Part shown: positions 52,702 through 62,659 of the stretch, one piece after another | Layout: each line of letters starts with the position of its first letter | How positions within the stretch are numbered: the stretch's first letter is position 1 | Source: Magicicada septendecula | Lineage: Eukaryota > Arthropoda > Insecta > Hemiptera > Cicadidae | DNA length: 64,000 bases | Assembly: GCA_034769895.1 (NCBI GenBank) | Contig: CM068370.1 | Span: forward strand, 43,202,844-43,266,843 | Direction of reading: 5' to 3' | The notes under the pieces: model-generated | The model's database searches: none | Told to the model about the DNA's origin: nothing | Seen by the model: only the letters and a program-made list of their open reading frames with translations | Made by a program: the position numbers and the translations under genes

Positions 52702-52846
52702 GCTTTATAATAACATCATATGGTGCCTTTAGGCTGTATAAAAAAGAATACAATAAAAAATATAAAAAATTGAATTATTGGTACCATTAATAAAACAATA
52801 AGTGTAAGTATATAAAAATACATCACATTATCATTACTTTAATCTT

Positions 52847-53316
52847 GTATCCTTTCTCTCCTTGTGTTGTGGTGCCGATCGTTGAGTCTCTGTTCCAGTA
52901 TTTTCTCTTCATCGTCTGTTCCATCGCAAACACTTAGTTGCTAAGAAGATGGCAACGACTCTTACAGCAATATCTTACGAAGAGCTGATGATTATTGGCT
53001 AGTACTGACTGTATATTAGGAATCAACTAAGACAAACTGTAAGAAAAGTTTAACTTTAACGACTCTCAGCCTACTTAAACACTGTTCAATTGACCCAACA
53101 AATTTCATGTGTTACGCTACTGCTGTTTGGTAATAGTTTGTCAACATTCTATATACTGTTGTAGGCGTGCTTATAATACTGACACAGACTAGAGTGTGAA
53201 GGCATTACAGTATTCACAGCACCATGCTTCAGTGTGGGATAAACTTACCGTTACAAAATATTTGCTTAAGTTAATTTGATTACATCTCTACTGACACAAA
53301 GAGCGGCGGATGAAAC
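52847..53316. other. No gene recognised
   Basis: AT-rich spacer before the 41-bp array. Confidence 0.4.
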
Positions 53317-53562
53317 AATACGTGAGAGAGCGTCTGTTTGTTTTGTCACACACTACAATACGTGAGAGAGCGTCTGTTTGATTTTGTCACACACTACAAT
53401 ACGTGAGAGAGCGTCTGTTTGATTTTGTCACACACTACAATACGTGAGAGAGCGTCTGTTTGATTTTGTCACACACTACAATACGTGAGAGAGCGTCTGT
53501 TTGATTTTGTCACACACTACAATACGTGAGAGAGCGTCTGTTTGATTTTGTCACACACTACT
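53317..53562. repeat. 41-bp tandem repeat, 6 copies
   Basis: Unit ACAATACGTGAGAGAGCGTC plus TGTTTGATTTTGTCACACACT. The first copy lacks one A; the others are practically identical, so the array is young. Confidence 0.95.
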
Positions 53563-53685
53563 TCATAATCTTGTTATCATATCTCGGGTAAGCCGTAACC
53601 GTCACTATTCACCGTAACTTCAAATTGAAATATATAAGACCGAGAGAAAATTTATATCGTAAACTCACATGGCCGGTGCCAATAT

Positions 53686-54137
53686 TGTTACGAAAACCGT
53701 ACCCAACAATCCAGAACATTCTCCATTCCCCCCGTCCAGTGTGGCTTGTGTTGCGTCATTCACGTAGGTGGTTCTAGTGAGTTCCAGGAACACTTGAGAT
53801 AAGCATTAAGCCGCTGGCGGGCAGTAAGGCGGCAAAGCTGTACTGCACCTCTGCGGGGCCTATATAAAGCCATACCAGCCGGATTGTCAGTTCAGTTACG
53901 TGAGCGATTTTCGCTAGTGCGGATTGAGTGTTTGTCGAAGTGAAGTAGTATGTGTTAATAATTGTGTGAAACTCTATTAATAGACATTGTTATTGCTTGT
54001 GGACAAATCTAAATGGAAATATTGTACGAGTTACTTATAAACCGTTTGTGATAATTAAAGCTGGTGATTAGCGACTTCATTGGTGTCTTGTACTTTGTTT
54101 TCCACTGTACCTTACGACGAAGTAGACCGTCGTAACA
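53686..54137 (+). mobile_element. Solo LTR copy 5, divergent subfamily, ATAT duplication
   Basis: Starts TGTTACG and ends CGTCGTAACA; ATAT on both sides (53682-53685 and 54138-54141). The 3' half matches the other LTRs (GTGATAATTAAAGCTGGTGATTA and the following CACTGTACC..ACGACGA), while the 5' half is different. It has CCTATATAAAGCC as TATA box. Solo, no internal sequence. Confidence 0.8.
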
Positions 54138-54144
54138 ATATTAC

Positions 54145-54374
54145 TAAATTGATAATAACAGGCCCTGTTAGGCCATGGTCGGGTGCTATTCACTTGTTGC
54201 TCTTACCCGGAAAGAGTTGTCGGGTATCGTTTGGCCAAGATCTGCCGTACTTGTTTACTTCATACAATGTCGCTCTGCGGCCTGAAGAAGATCCCCCACA
54301 GTGGGATTGAAACGTCGCTAGTGAATAACAACCGACCACGCCCTGACAACCCGGTTTATTATCAATTTAATAAT
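54145..54374. mobile_element. Foldback with 50-bp inverted ends and hammerhead-like motif
   Basis: Ends AAATTGATAATAAC and TTATTATCAATTT, extended inwards by GGCC(A/G)TGGTCGG and its inverse, form inverted repeats of about 50 bp with moderate divergence. A related element is at 62395-62610 and a scrap at 17130. It lies immediately after LTR copy 5. No coding capacity. Confidence 0.6.
54282..54316 (+). ncRNA. Hammerhead-like motif in the foldback
   Basis: CTGAAGA 54282-54288, A, stem II GATCCC/GGGATT (6 bp, one G-T) with a 7-nt loop, GAAA 54309-54312, CG, T54315, C54316. Core complete; stem III word ACGT; stem I about 3 bp. Confidence 0.5.
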
Positions 54375-54781
54375 ACCGAGAGAAAATGTTCATAACAAAG
54401 GAAATGTTCATACCGTACGTGAGACCACATTGGATTAATAATACCGAAAGAAAATGTTCATAACAAAGGAAAGCTTCATACCGTACGTGAGACCACATTG
54501 GATTAATAATACCGAGAGAAAATGTTCATAACAAAGGAAATATTCATACCGTACGTGAGACCACATTGGATTAATAATACCGAGAGAAAATGTTCATAAC
54601 AAAGGGAATCTTCATACCGTACGTCAGACCACATTGGAATAATAATACCGAGAGAAAATGTTCGTAACAAAGGAAATCTTCATACCGTACGTGAGACCAC
54701 ATTGGATTAATAATACCGAGAGAAAATGTTCATAACAAAGGAAATCTTCATACCGTACGTGAGACCACATTGGATTAATAA
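54366..54781. repeat. 68-bp tandem repeat, 6 copies
   Basis: Unit starts TAATAATACCGAGAGAAAAT and ends GAGACCACATTGGAT; exact 68-bp spacing at 54373, 54441, 54509, 54577, 54645, 54713. A shortened related unit (ACCGAGAGAAAATTT..CACATGG) lies at 53640-53675 on the other side of LTR copy 5. Confidence 0.95.
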
Positions 54782-55099
54782 TAAGAAGCAAAGCAAGCTC
54801 TCATATAGATTTTCATATGTAACGTAATTTTCCAAATTTTATTTCGTGGATTAATTTTCCTAATCTTTCTTATCTCCTCGCCATCCAGTTAAAGACCAAT
54901 AAGAAAAACAAAACAAAAATCTAGAATTTAGGAATACTAGTAGGAGTATTAGGAATAGCAGAAGCACGGAAAATTAACCTGCGGGCCGAGAGACAGATGT
55001 GACCCAATTTACGCAGTGTTCTTGCTCACGTTAGCACACAGAGCTAAATGAATTAAACAAAACTACAGAGGTTTTTAAAAATATGTAAACACTTGGTAC
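54782..55099. other. No gene recognised
   Basis: AT-rich spacer. Confidence 0.35.
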
Positions 55100-56010
55100 G
55101 TTTCACAGAGTGTTTTTAACTCTGACAGCTGTTTCATCTTATCAAGCTATTGTCAAAGAGATCAGAGAACAACTAGACACAGGATGTTAGGGTGGTGAAC
55201 ATATGTTTAAGGGCGTGTATCCGGACATGTGCGGGGTGTTGTGATGTAGGGTAAGAGGGGTAACAGGCTAAGGAAAGGTCAAGTGTCTGTAAAAACTAAG
55301 TATAATCTGAATGAAAAATATAAAAATTAACTAAACTAAATAACAGCTTTTAATAAAGGGGATACACAGAATACAGTTTGTTCATTTGTTACATTTTTGT
55401 TACTTTTTATTGCTTTTCTAATATCTGGAATTTCTAATGAATCCATTTTTTGACCTTTTGTGTGTTGTGCAGTAATGTTATGTTTTTCTGTATCTATGAA
55501 GTGATTCTGTTCTAAACAATGATCTGCAAAACCTGTATTGGCTGTATTCTTTAAAATCACTTTCTTATGTTCAGAAATGCGATGTTTCAGAGCACGGCTA
55601 CATTGTCCGATATAAATAGCATTGCATTCTGCACAGTGTATTTTAAAGGACTCCATTTTTCTCTAGTGTGTTTGGTTTTTCTTTATTGTTTACTGTTAAT
55701 GAAAAAAGATTACGTTTGTTTACTGATACCATGTTAAAACAATGCTTTTTTTACCAATTATTAATTCTATCTGTTATAAACGGAATGCGATTTGTTAAAT
55801 ACAACTTTTTACCCTAATCTAGCTTTATGGAATAAAATTCTTTTAAGATAATTTTCTTCTGTTTTTTTTTTTTTAATTAAGGAGTTTATTATTCTCTCAT
55901 CATAACCGTTATTTTCTGCTATGGTTTTTATAATATCGAATTCTTTATTAAACTTTTCTTTGGATGAAGTAACTATAATCGTCTCCTTATTAATTTTTGG
56001 TTAATCGTCT
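55100..56010 (-). mobile_element. Penelope-like element P4, 5'-truncated
   Basis: The minus strand from 56010 has the linker between RT and endonuclease (ETIIVTSSKEKFNKEFDIIK, AENNGYDERIINSLIKKK), then the endonuclease (55656-55336), then a 3' region. In that 3' region a hairpin at 55111-55160 carries CTTGATAAGATGAAACAGCTGTC, which contains GAAA, an 8-bp palindrome ACAGCTGT and C. No CTGANGA box is present, so I do not call it a hammerhead. Confidence 0.75.
55336..55656 (-). pseudogene. GIY-YIG endonuclease of P4
   Basis: FKIHCAECNAIYIGQCSRAL, then KHRISEHKKVILKNT, FADHCLEQNHFIDTEKHNIT and LEIPDIRKAIKS. The GIY part is eroded (SFKI), YIG is intact, and the Arg/His/Glu of the second helix are visible. 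The Met is internal; the open frame is 106 codons. Confidence 0.75.
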
Positions 56011-56513
56011 CCTTATATTATTAATTAATATTGTTAAACAAAACAGTTATAAACTTTTAAAGTTGAAGCTTAAAGTAAGTTAATGTCCAGAAATATCATT
56101 ATTCATAAGTGTACTTCATATAAGAATTGTAAAAAAATATTACTGGCTACATGAAAATCGTATGAGGATTAAAAATCATATATAGCTGGTCTGTTTACTT
56201 TTTGTGGCGCCACAAAAATACTAATTTAAAATGGCACAATTAAATGTTAAATCCAAAACGCAGTAGTATTTAAGACAAATCAATTGGACCTAGAAAAAAC
56301 TAAAATTAAAAAAATCATTATAATTTCTTTACTAGGTGCGACTCTGTTTTTGTTAACACTCGCACCAGCGTGGGTTAGTGTATATTCGAATCAATAGAAT
56401 GGAGGCGTAATACTATTTGTCTGTCTGGGGATTTATAGCAAAGGCGTCAAACTATTTCCTTCCTTGTTCAAGTTTTAGGGGCACAAAAGCGAACTCACGT
56501 AATCCATTACATT
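56011..56513. other. No gene recognised
   Basis: AT-rich spacer. Confidence 0.35.
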
Positions 56514-56599
56514 GTGCATTCCTGTCTTGCGTCTGCGGAGGCGGTAAAGGTAGGGCACCAACTTTATCTGGTTACTTTGTATGTGATTAGAGCGCTTGG

Positions 56600-56960
56600 A
56601 GTAGGAAGCTTACCTACACGTGCCCAGATGAAGGTAAAGCACATAACACATACACCACTCAGCCTACTAATACAAATATACCAACACAAAACACAAAACA
56701 AACTAATACCGGAACAAATCCAAATCAATACAAAACATGACACAATTTTCAAAGCACTCAACAACGAAAATACACAAAATACTAATATATACACCACACT
56801 CACACACAATAATACCAATTTAAAATACTAAAAACCAACAGGAAACTATAGCAACAACCAACCAACACACAAGTACTCCACAAGATTCATAACTAGGATA
56901 ACAGAGGATCGGAACACTAAGCGTCCCGAAACATGTTCCAAATAAGGAAAAAACATCATC
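56600..56960 (+). pseudogene. Penelope-like element P5, C-terminus and 3' end
   Basis: Plus strand LIQIYQHKTQNKLIPEQIQI with FKALNNEN resembles the EIYKHxxxxxxLxxEQxQ end of Penelope proteins. It is followed at 56902-56937 by CAGAGGA (one base off CTGAGGA), stem II GGAAC/GTCCC (one mismatch), GAAA (56928-56931), CATG, T, T. Same gene-then-motif order as P1 and P3. Confidence 0.5.
56902..56937 (+). ncRNA. Near-complete hammerhead-like motif in P5
   Basis: Core differs at one invariant base (T to A), so probably dead. Stem III word ACATGT is a palindrome. Confidence 0.4.
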
Positions 56961-57699
56961 AGGTAAAGTTATCATAAATATTAAATATATAATACAAATT
57001 TGTACATACACTACAATCACCATTATTAAATACATTTATTTATTTTAAATAACAGCTGTCGTAGTCAGCCAGAAATTGTTTCCTCACTAAAAAATTTAGT
57101 TCTAGAAATACAATTCAAAAAATATGAAAAATATAAAACAAAAGAAGAAAGCTAGAAGGCCTACAAAAGTTTTGAATGGGACAGTCACAAAATTAATGTT
57201 CACAAAAAGGAGAATAATATTTCACAGGCAAATGTTTTATCAAATACGACGAAAAGATGATCAACGCTGCTGTATTACAATATAAATAAAAATTAAATAA
57301 ATAAATAATTATTATAATTATAAACATTGGTTATATTTATAAATTATATTTTAAAAATATTGTTGAACATAATTTAAAAAATGGTCATACAATTCAAATT
57401 GTTATTTGTAGAAATCATTTAGACCTAATTGAATTATCAATATGATAATTTGCAGATTACAATTTATGCATGTATAAAAAGTACGTATGTTTAAGAGTTT
57501 TCTATGATCAGCCAGGGTTTGCAATAATTTTGTAAGATTATCACACTTTAAAAAGTAAATTCTGTTTCTAAGGTTTTCGCTCTAGTTATTAGGCTGGTAG
57601 GTAAGTCACATCTCCGTGATAGTCGATGGAAAGCAGCAATGTGTATATTTGCATAGTCATTATCAACAGTGTACCAAGTTTTTAATTTTCAGAAGATAA
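56961..57699. other. No gene recognised
   Basis: AT-rich spacer. Confidence 0.35.
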
Positions 57700-57711
57700 G
57701 AAATGAAGTTA

Positions 57712-58185
57712 TTAAGGACAGAATGAATGTGATAATTTATGAGTGCTTCCATCAAATGTTTGGGCTTTTGCGTAAACTGACCCTTCTACGGTTTGATTTC
57801 TCCGATATTTTGAATCTTCTTCAGCATTTATTAATTGTCTTTCTTTATCGACTATTTCTTTCACTAAATTGTCGACTTCCTTTTTAATTTGTTTTATTGA
57901 ATTTATAATAGAAACTTCTATACTTGAAATATTTGATTTCATAGTTGAGACAGATTTTTCTATTTCAGATATTCTGTCAACTTGTTTGTTCAGCTCACCT
58001 CGTAACTTGTACAAACACCTTAATGTCATCTGCTTGACGACTAATTCTTCTTTTTTCAGTCCCTCTGATGTTTCATTTTCACGCTTTCGTTTTTCGTCTT
58101 GCCGTTTTTCTGCTTCTTCTCGTTCGTGTCTTTGCTCTTCTTTGTTTTTGTTTCTGTCTTTGCCGTAGCATTGCTCGGAATGCTT
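57712..58185 (-). pseudogene. Gag-like coiled-coil start of the LTR element
   Basis: Minus-strand frame open for about 155 codons without a good ATG at its head. It has a very charged first part (EEQRHEREEAEKRQDEKRKR), then long heptad-like stretches (LYKLRGELNKQVDRISEIEK, KQIKKEVDNLVKEIVDKERQ) and near the end AQTFDGSTH, like the F-DG-S/T-W motif opening many gypsy Gag proteins. It lies 110 bp downstream of the LTR at 58298-58849 in the same orientation, the right place for gag. The capsid, nucleocapsid and all pol are missing. Confidence 0.5.
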
Positions 58186-58297
58186 CTATCATGTGATTGG
58201 TATACATTTTATTTTTATCAAGTACCACTAATACCACTCTTCTACGAAGTGTCCTCTGTTTCCCTTGTTAACCGTTCTGTCCAGCTTTTAACATCAC

Positions 58298-58849
58298 TGA
58301 TACGACGGTTTCACTGATCGCCGCATGGTACAGTGGAAATCAAAGTTACAGTCACCAATCAAGTTACTAGCCACCAGCTTTAATTAATGACAAATACAGT
58401 CTATAATCAACTTGTAGAATAATCCGCGTTAAATTTGTCTACACGCAACAGTAATGTCAGCTAATAGAGTCCTGCACAATTAGGCTATAACACTTCGCCA
58501 CAATACTTCGAACCTCACTTGAATAAATCGCCACTTAAACTGAACTGAACTGACCGTCGCTCGCTGGATGCTTATATTTAGACACCGCTGAAATTCCACA
58601 ATAATCTGTCACTTTTTCGATGACGCGTTAAACAGGCGCTCTCGAATCCACTAGAAACAGTCTCACTGTCTGGCCTTGAACACAGTGCGCTAATCGGTAC
58701 GGTCTCGATTAGCGTCGATTCTTGACGCATAAGTGTTACGTAATTGTCTTTCATCTTGAAGTAGCAGCAATATGTACGCACACACATATTACAGCTGGGC
58801 TTTGCTGGGATAGCCGAGATACTTGTAGAACGTTCCGTATTACGTAACA
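58298..58849 (-). mobile_element. LTR copy 4 (5' LTR of a truncated gypsy-type element)
   Basis: Minus strand from TGTTACGTAATACGG (58849) to CCGTCGTATCA (58298), the same family as copies 1-3. TATA box TATATTTAGACACC region near 58572 (plus strand) is less well kept. Internal sequence follows (57712-58297: leader and gag-like frame), so this one is not solo but the left part of a truncated element. Flanks show no TSD, as expected when the other end is lost. Confidence 0.75.
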
Positions 58850-59610
58850 GTATGTTTTCAGCAATGCGACTGGTAGGATTTTTATCTTTTTCCCAGATTT
58901 TGTGTTGAGTTTGTAAAACGTAGTAAATTCTGTTCCGTATATGTATTTCAATTAGTATTTTCCTGGTGGCATTGCTTATATTATTCAGAATATTTGTGTT
59001 TTTTGATACTGCACATAGTTTTTGTTCTCCTATTCCTTAATTTTGATCCTGACTTTTTTCTATCTTCTGGTGTCATACTTCCTAGTTACAAGAATTGGTA
59101 TGATTATCAATCTACTCCAATTTCTACTTTATCTGGTTCTTCCGTTTGTGGGCTATATGTCTAGTATTCTGTACCATTAACTACTAATCTTAGGAGCCCT
59201 AAAGAACTATTATATTTTAAATATACTTCTTGGTAATTTTATAATTTGTTCGTAGTTTTCTATACTTTCGTTTACATTAACCTTTACGGTAGATGTAACG
59301 ATTGCAAATCTAGGTTAAAAAGCTGCTTTCTGAATAATACATTTTAAATAAAAGAGTATTTTTTGTACAAGAAGACGTTTCTTAGTATCGGCGTAGAAAT
59401 CGAAGCACTACCTTAAGAAAATGAGTTAAGTAAGGTACATAATAAAAGTTCAACTTTTATTCTTCATATAAAACCTGTTTATAAGAAGCTATAAAAAATC
59501 CTTCAGTTCTGATCCAAGGCCTTTGCAATAAAATTTTACTACAGAGGTTTAACAAGGCAATATTTGAGTTTGTACTATCACCTGTGGAGGTAAAATATAA
59601 ATCGTTATTT
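58850..59610. other. No gene recognised
   Basis: AT-rich spacer. Confidence 0.35.
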
Positions 59611-60240
59611 CTTTTTTTTTTGTATCGGCCATCTAAGGACCACATGCCAATTTCAATACTTTATTCTTTGTTCTTTCCTTTTACTCAAATACTCTTTCAT
59701 ATTTTCACTGTGTCTCTTCTTCCTGTCTTCAGTCCCCTTTGAACCTGAGTTTTCTCTCTCCTGCCCTGGACTCTTTCCATTTTTAACACTTTTGTTCAAA
59801 AAACTTCTCTTTCAGTTGCTTCTTCTGCGTGTATATTATTTTTGTCTAAATCCTTTTGGACTTCTTTTATCCAACTTATCGTCTTTCCAATATTTCCAGT
59901 TTGTCTAAATTATAATTCAATGCTAGACATTCACTTGCATATAGGCATTCTGGCCTCATTACTGTACTGTAATGCCTTATTTTCGCATTTTTAGATATGC
60001 ACTTTTTATTGTAAATATCTTTAGTTATACGATATGCTCTTTAAATTTTATGAATCCTTTCTTTTAAGCAGAATTTTCTAAACCATCTTCTTGAATTATT
60101 TCTCCTAGATACTTAAATTTTCGAATCCTCTCTATTCAACCAGTATCTGTTATCAGGAATTTTGATTTTTCATGTTCGTGAGACATTTGGTTTTTTCTGC
60201 AGAAATTCTTAAGCCTGTTCTACTGGCCATGTTCTCTAAA
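59611..60240 (-). pseudogene. LINE family F copy 3
   Basis: Begins (in reverse) TTTTTTTTTTGTATCGGCCA, the family 3' end, and extends further 5' than copy 2. The minus strand shows remnants such as RKTGNIGKTISWIKEVQKDL, KFKYLGEIIQED and NSAKRKDSKNLKSI-like thumb sequence, with many stops. Confidence 0.65.
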
Positions 60241-61505
60241 AATTAACTTGTGTTACTGCATTACTTCTTTAATATTTTTTTTTCAGCGCATTAGTTTAGA
60301 TCTGAATTAACATAGCCGGTTGGTTAGGACTTCCGTTGTTAGGACATGTAATTCTTCTCGCCTGTTCTTCGTTATGACTACTTGTTTTCATGAGTATTTA
60401 TCTACAGGTTCACATTCTGTTAGGTCTATGCTGGTGTCCATGGCGGCTTCCAGTGTAAAAGTGGCATACCCTAAAAAATTACCGATGTGTCAATTGGCTC
60501 GGCAGGAGCTCTTCCCAAATCTCCGCCGGAACGCCAGACAATTATATCCACCGCCTACGAAACACTGTGTTCTCACCGCTACGAAACACTGTGTTCTCGA
60601 CTGATAACCCCCTAAAAACGTAATTCTAATGACTTTTCCTTCCAAGGTTAATATAATCTTCAACTAAGTATTTTGTTTGGCGCGAGTTTAGCTGTTTTAA
60701 ATCAATCAGATAAAGCAAATTATAAAACAAAATTTTCGAATTTGTATTCAACAGGAAACTAGTCTATATATTTATATTTTTATAGGTTTAACTTATGTTA
60801 TGTTTATATTTATAAATTATTACAGTTCATAAAGGAACATATTATTTACAATAAGCACATTTAAAAGTCTACTTAAACGTGATCTAAATGTGTTTTATTT
60901 GTTCTTGAATATAATTTCAGTAAAGAAAGAAATCAGTTTACTTTTTGAATTAAAACTACTAAAAACAAAATGTACTGATCAAGTTTGTGTTAAAAATTTG
61001 AAGAATTTTAAAATGTTATTGAAGGTTATTGAAAATAGGAAAATAATTGCTGAAAGTTGCTCAGATGTATTTTAAATATTTATCGGTGCAAACTTAGTGT
61101 TAAATTGGCCTGCTATTCTTTCATAGTTTTTATAGGGAGCAGACAGCTTTTGAAATTAGGCGCATGCACACATATGGGAAGCCCGTTCTTGAACGCCGAG
61201 CCGATTTTGAGTTGGTTAGGTCATCAATAGAACCAAACTCTAGATTAAGAACAATTCCACTGAATGCTGTCAGGTGTTTTTCTTAAAAATTGAAAGCTAG
61301 TACGGGTCAAATGTAACATATGGTTGGGTTTAATGTGATCTGGTGGTTTTATCTGTTTATCGGCAAGACGACTATTGGTGGATCGTCGTTTGACGTGATA
61401 TCAGCCGAGGCGCTTAGCCGCTTATAGATTATTTACCACATCTCCGTGTAGAATTTAATAATTACATCCCATAAGTAATTGTACACAACACAGTTTTGTA
61501 TATTG
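60241..61505. other. No gene recognised
   Basis: A 94-codon plus frame at 60320-60604 has no family match; a 25-bp word (TACGAAACACTGTGTTCTC core) is duplicated near 60555 and 60580. TAGCCGGTTGGTTAGGAC near 60312 is faintly tRNA-like, without a convincing B box. Confidence 0.35.
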
Positions 61506-61514
61506 TTATACAAG

Positions 61515-62230
61515 AAGTCCCCCAAAGTACTGGAGAAGATGAGTAATGACTTATGGTCTCATTCCTTGATGAAGGGAAATATCCAACCGCACCTCCAAGT
61601 GGTGGGGAATGGGCAACACCTAAAGGTGGCTAGCGCGGTTCTGGAGACCGAGCGACAGCCGGCATAAGCTGTCCCTCATCTGCTTGTCATTGCCAAGTAG
61701 AGGTTAGGGCACCTTTTGCCCTTGGGGTGAGAAATTGCTCCTAAATACGGATGACCTTCCATAGGTCAACGACGTAGGATGTTGGAGGCAAGGAGAAACC
61801 AACACATTAAAGATCCTTATGGATGTCTCAACAGGGAAAACTGGTCTCTTTAGTCTGGTAAGACAGCCAGTTTATGGGAGAACACCCAGACAGAAAATCG
61901 GGCTGGACGTTAAGCCTGAAGGTGGGAGCCCCATCATACGTCTTACCCTGCGATATGCTAGTAACATATCCAAGGGACATATTCACTACTAAATTGCCTC
62001 AAATAAGGACTATGAGTGTACTCGACAGGATCTCCCAGTATCGGCTGAATTGTTGGGAACATCTTTGCAGAATGGATGACTGCCGCATCTCCAGACAACT
62101 ATGGAACTATAAGCCGAGAGGAGAGGAAAGGTGTGGGACGTCCGAGGAAGCGCTGGAGTGACCAGCTCTAATCTTTGCCTATTTGTGAACAAACCATCCT
62201 TGGTTTAATCCTTGAAAATGATGATGATGA
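61515..62230 (+). mobile_element. LINE family A, internally deleted derivative
   Basis: 716 bp flanked by TTATACAAG (61506-61514 and 62231-62239). The first part (to about 61960) is GC-rich, non-coding, and looks like a LINE 5' region. It passes directly into the ORF2 C-terminus (QYRLNCWEHLCRMDDCRISR, GTSEEALE) and the family end EQTILGLILENDDDD with a (GAT)n tail. All of endonuclease and RT is missing. Since both ends are present with a TSD, this is a retroposed non-autonomous form, not a truncation. Confidence 0.8.
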
Positions 62231-62394
62231 TTATACAAGCCACTGTAACAGTAGGAAATGTAAAAAAAGGACAGTAAGTTTTAGAAAAATAAATATAGCG
62301 ATTACAGTATTTTGGAGCGTTTGCGAAGCAAAGAATGTCAAAGAGTCAGTGGCTGTAAAATACCGGTAGTATTATTATCAAAATGATTAAAAAC

Positions 62395-62610
62395 CGGGCT
62401 GTCAGGCCGTAGACCGGCTCTTACCCGGAAACGTTGTCGGGTATTGTTCTGCTAAGATCGGCAGTAACGGTTTCTGTTGCTTTTTGCGGCCTGGAAAAGA
62501 TCCCCGAGGGTGGGATTCGAAATGTTGCCGACGACGGAGACGTCGCTGTTATATAGCAACCGACCGCGGCCTAAGAGCTCAATTTCTTAATAATTTTTAT
62601 AATATTGACA
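62395..62610. mobile_element. Foldback of the 54145 family
   Basis: AACCGGGCTGTCAGGCCG at the left, TTACCCGGAAACGTTGTCGG, and CAACCGACCGCGGCCT at the right match the element at 54145-54374. The hammerhead-like motif is decayed (CTGGAAAAGATCCCC.. GGGATTCGAAATGTT, 62491-62526). TACCGGTAGTATT before and TATCGGTAATATT after may be a worn 13-bp TSD. Confidence 0.55.
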
Positions 62611-62659
62611 CCGGCTGTGTAAGATTACGACAAAAAGTATCGGTAATATTGTATATTAT

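Larger units (their letters stand above)
52416..52835. mobile_element. Penelope-type foldback with two inverted hammerhead-like motifs
   Basis: Arms of about 160 bp (52416-52578 and 52620-52785) in inverted orientation around an AT-rich centre, plus a tail of about 50 bp on the right. Flanked by ACTTTAATCTT (52405-52415 and 52836-52846). Each arm has CTGAAGA..GAAATCGAT. Confidence 0.7.

Noticed and set aside
57869-58168. 99-codon plus-strand Ser/Phe-rich frame
   Set aside because: Antisense of the coiled-coil Gag-like frame, which sits in the correct place and orientation relative to the LTR.
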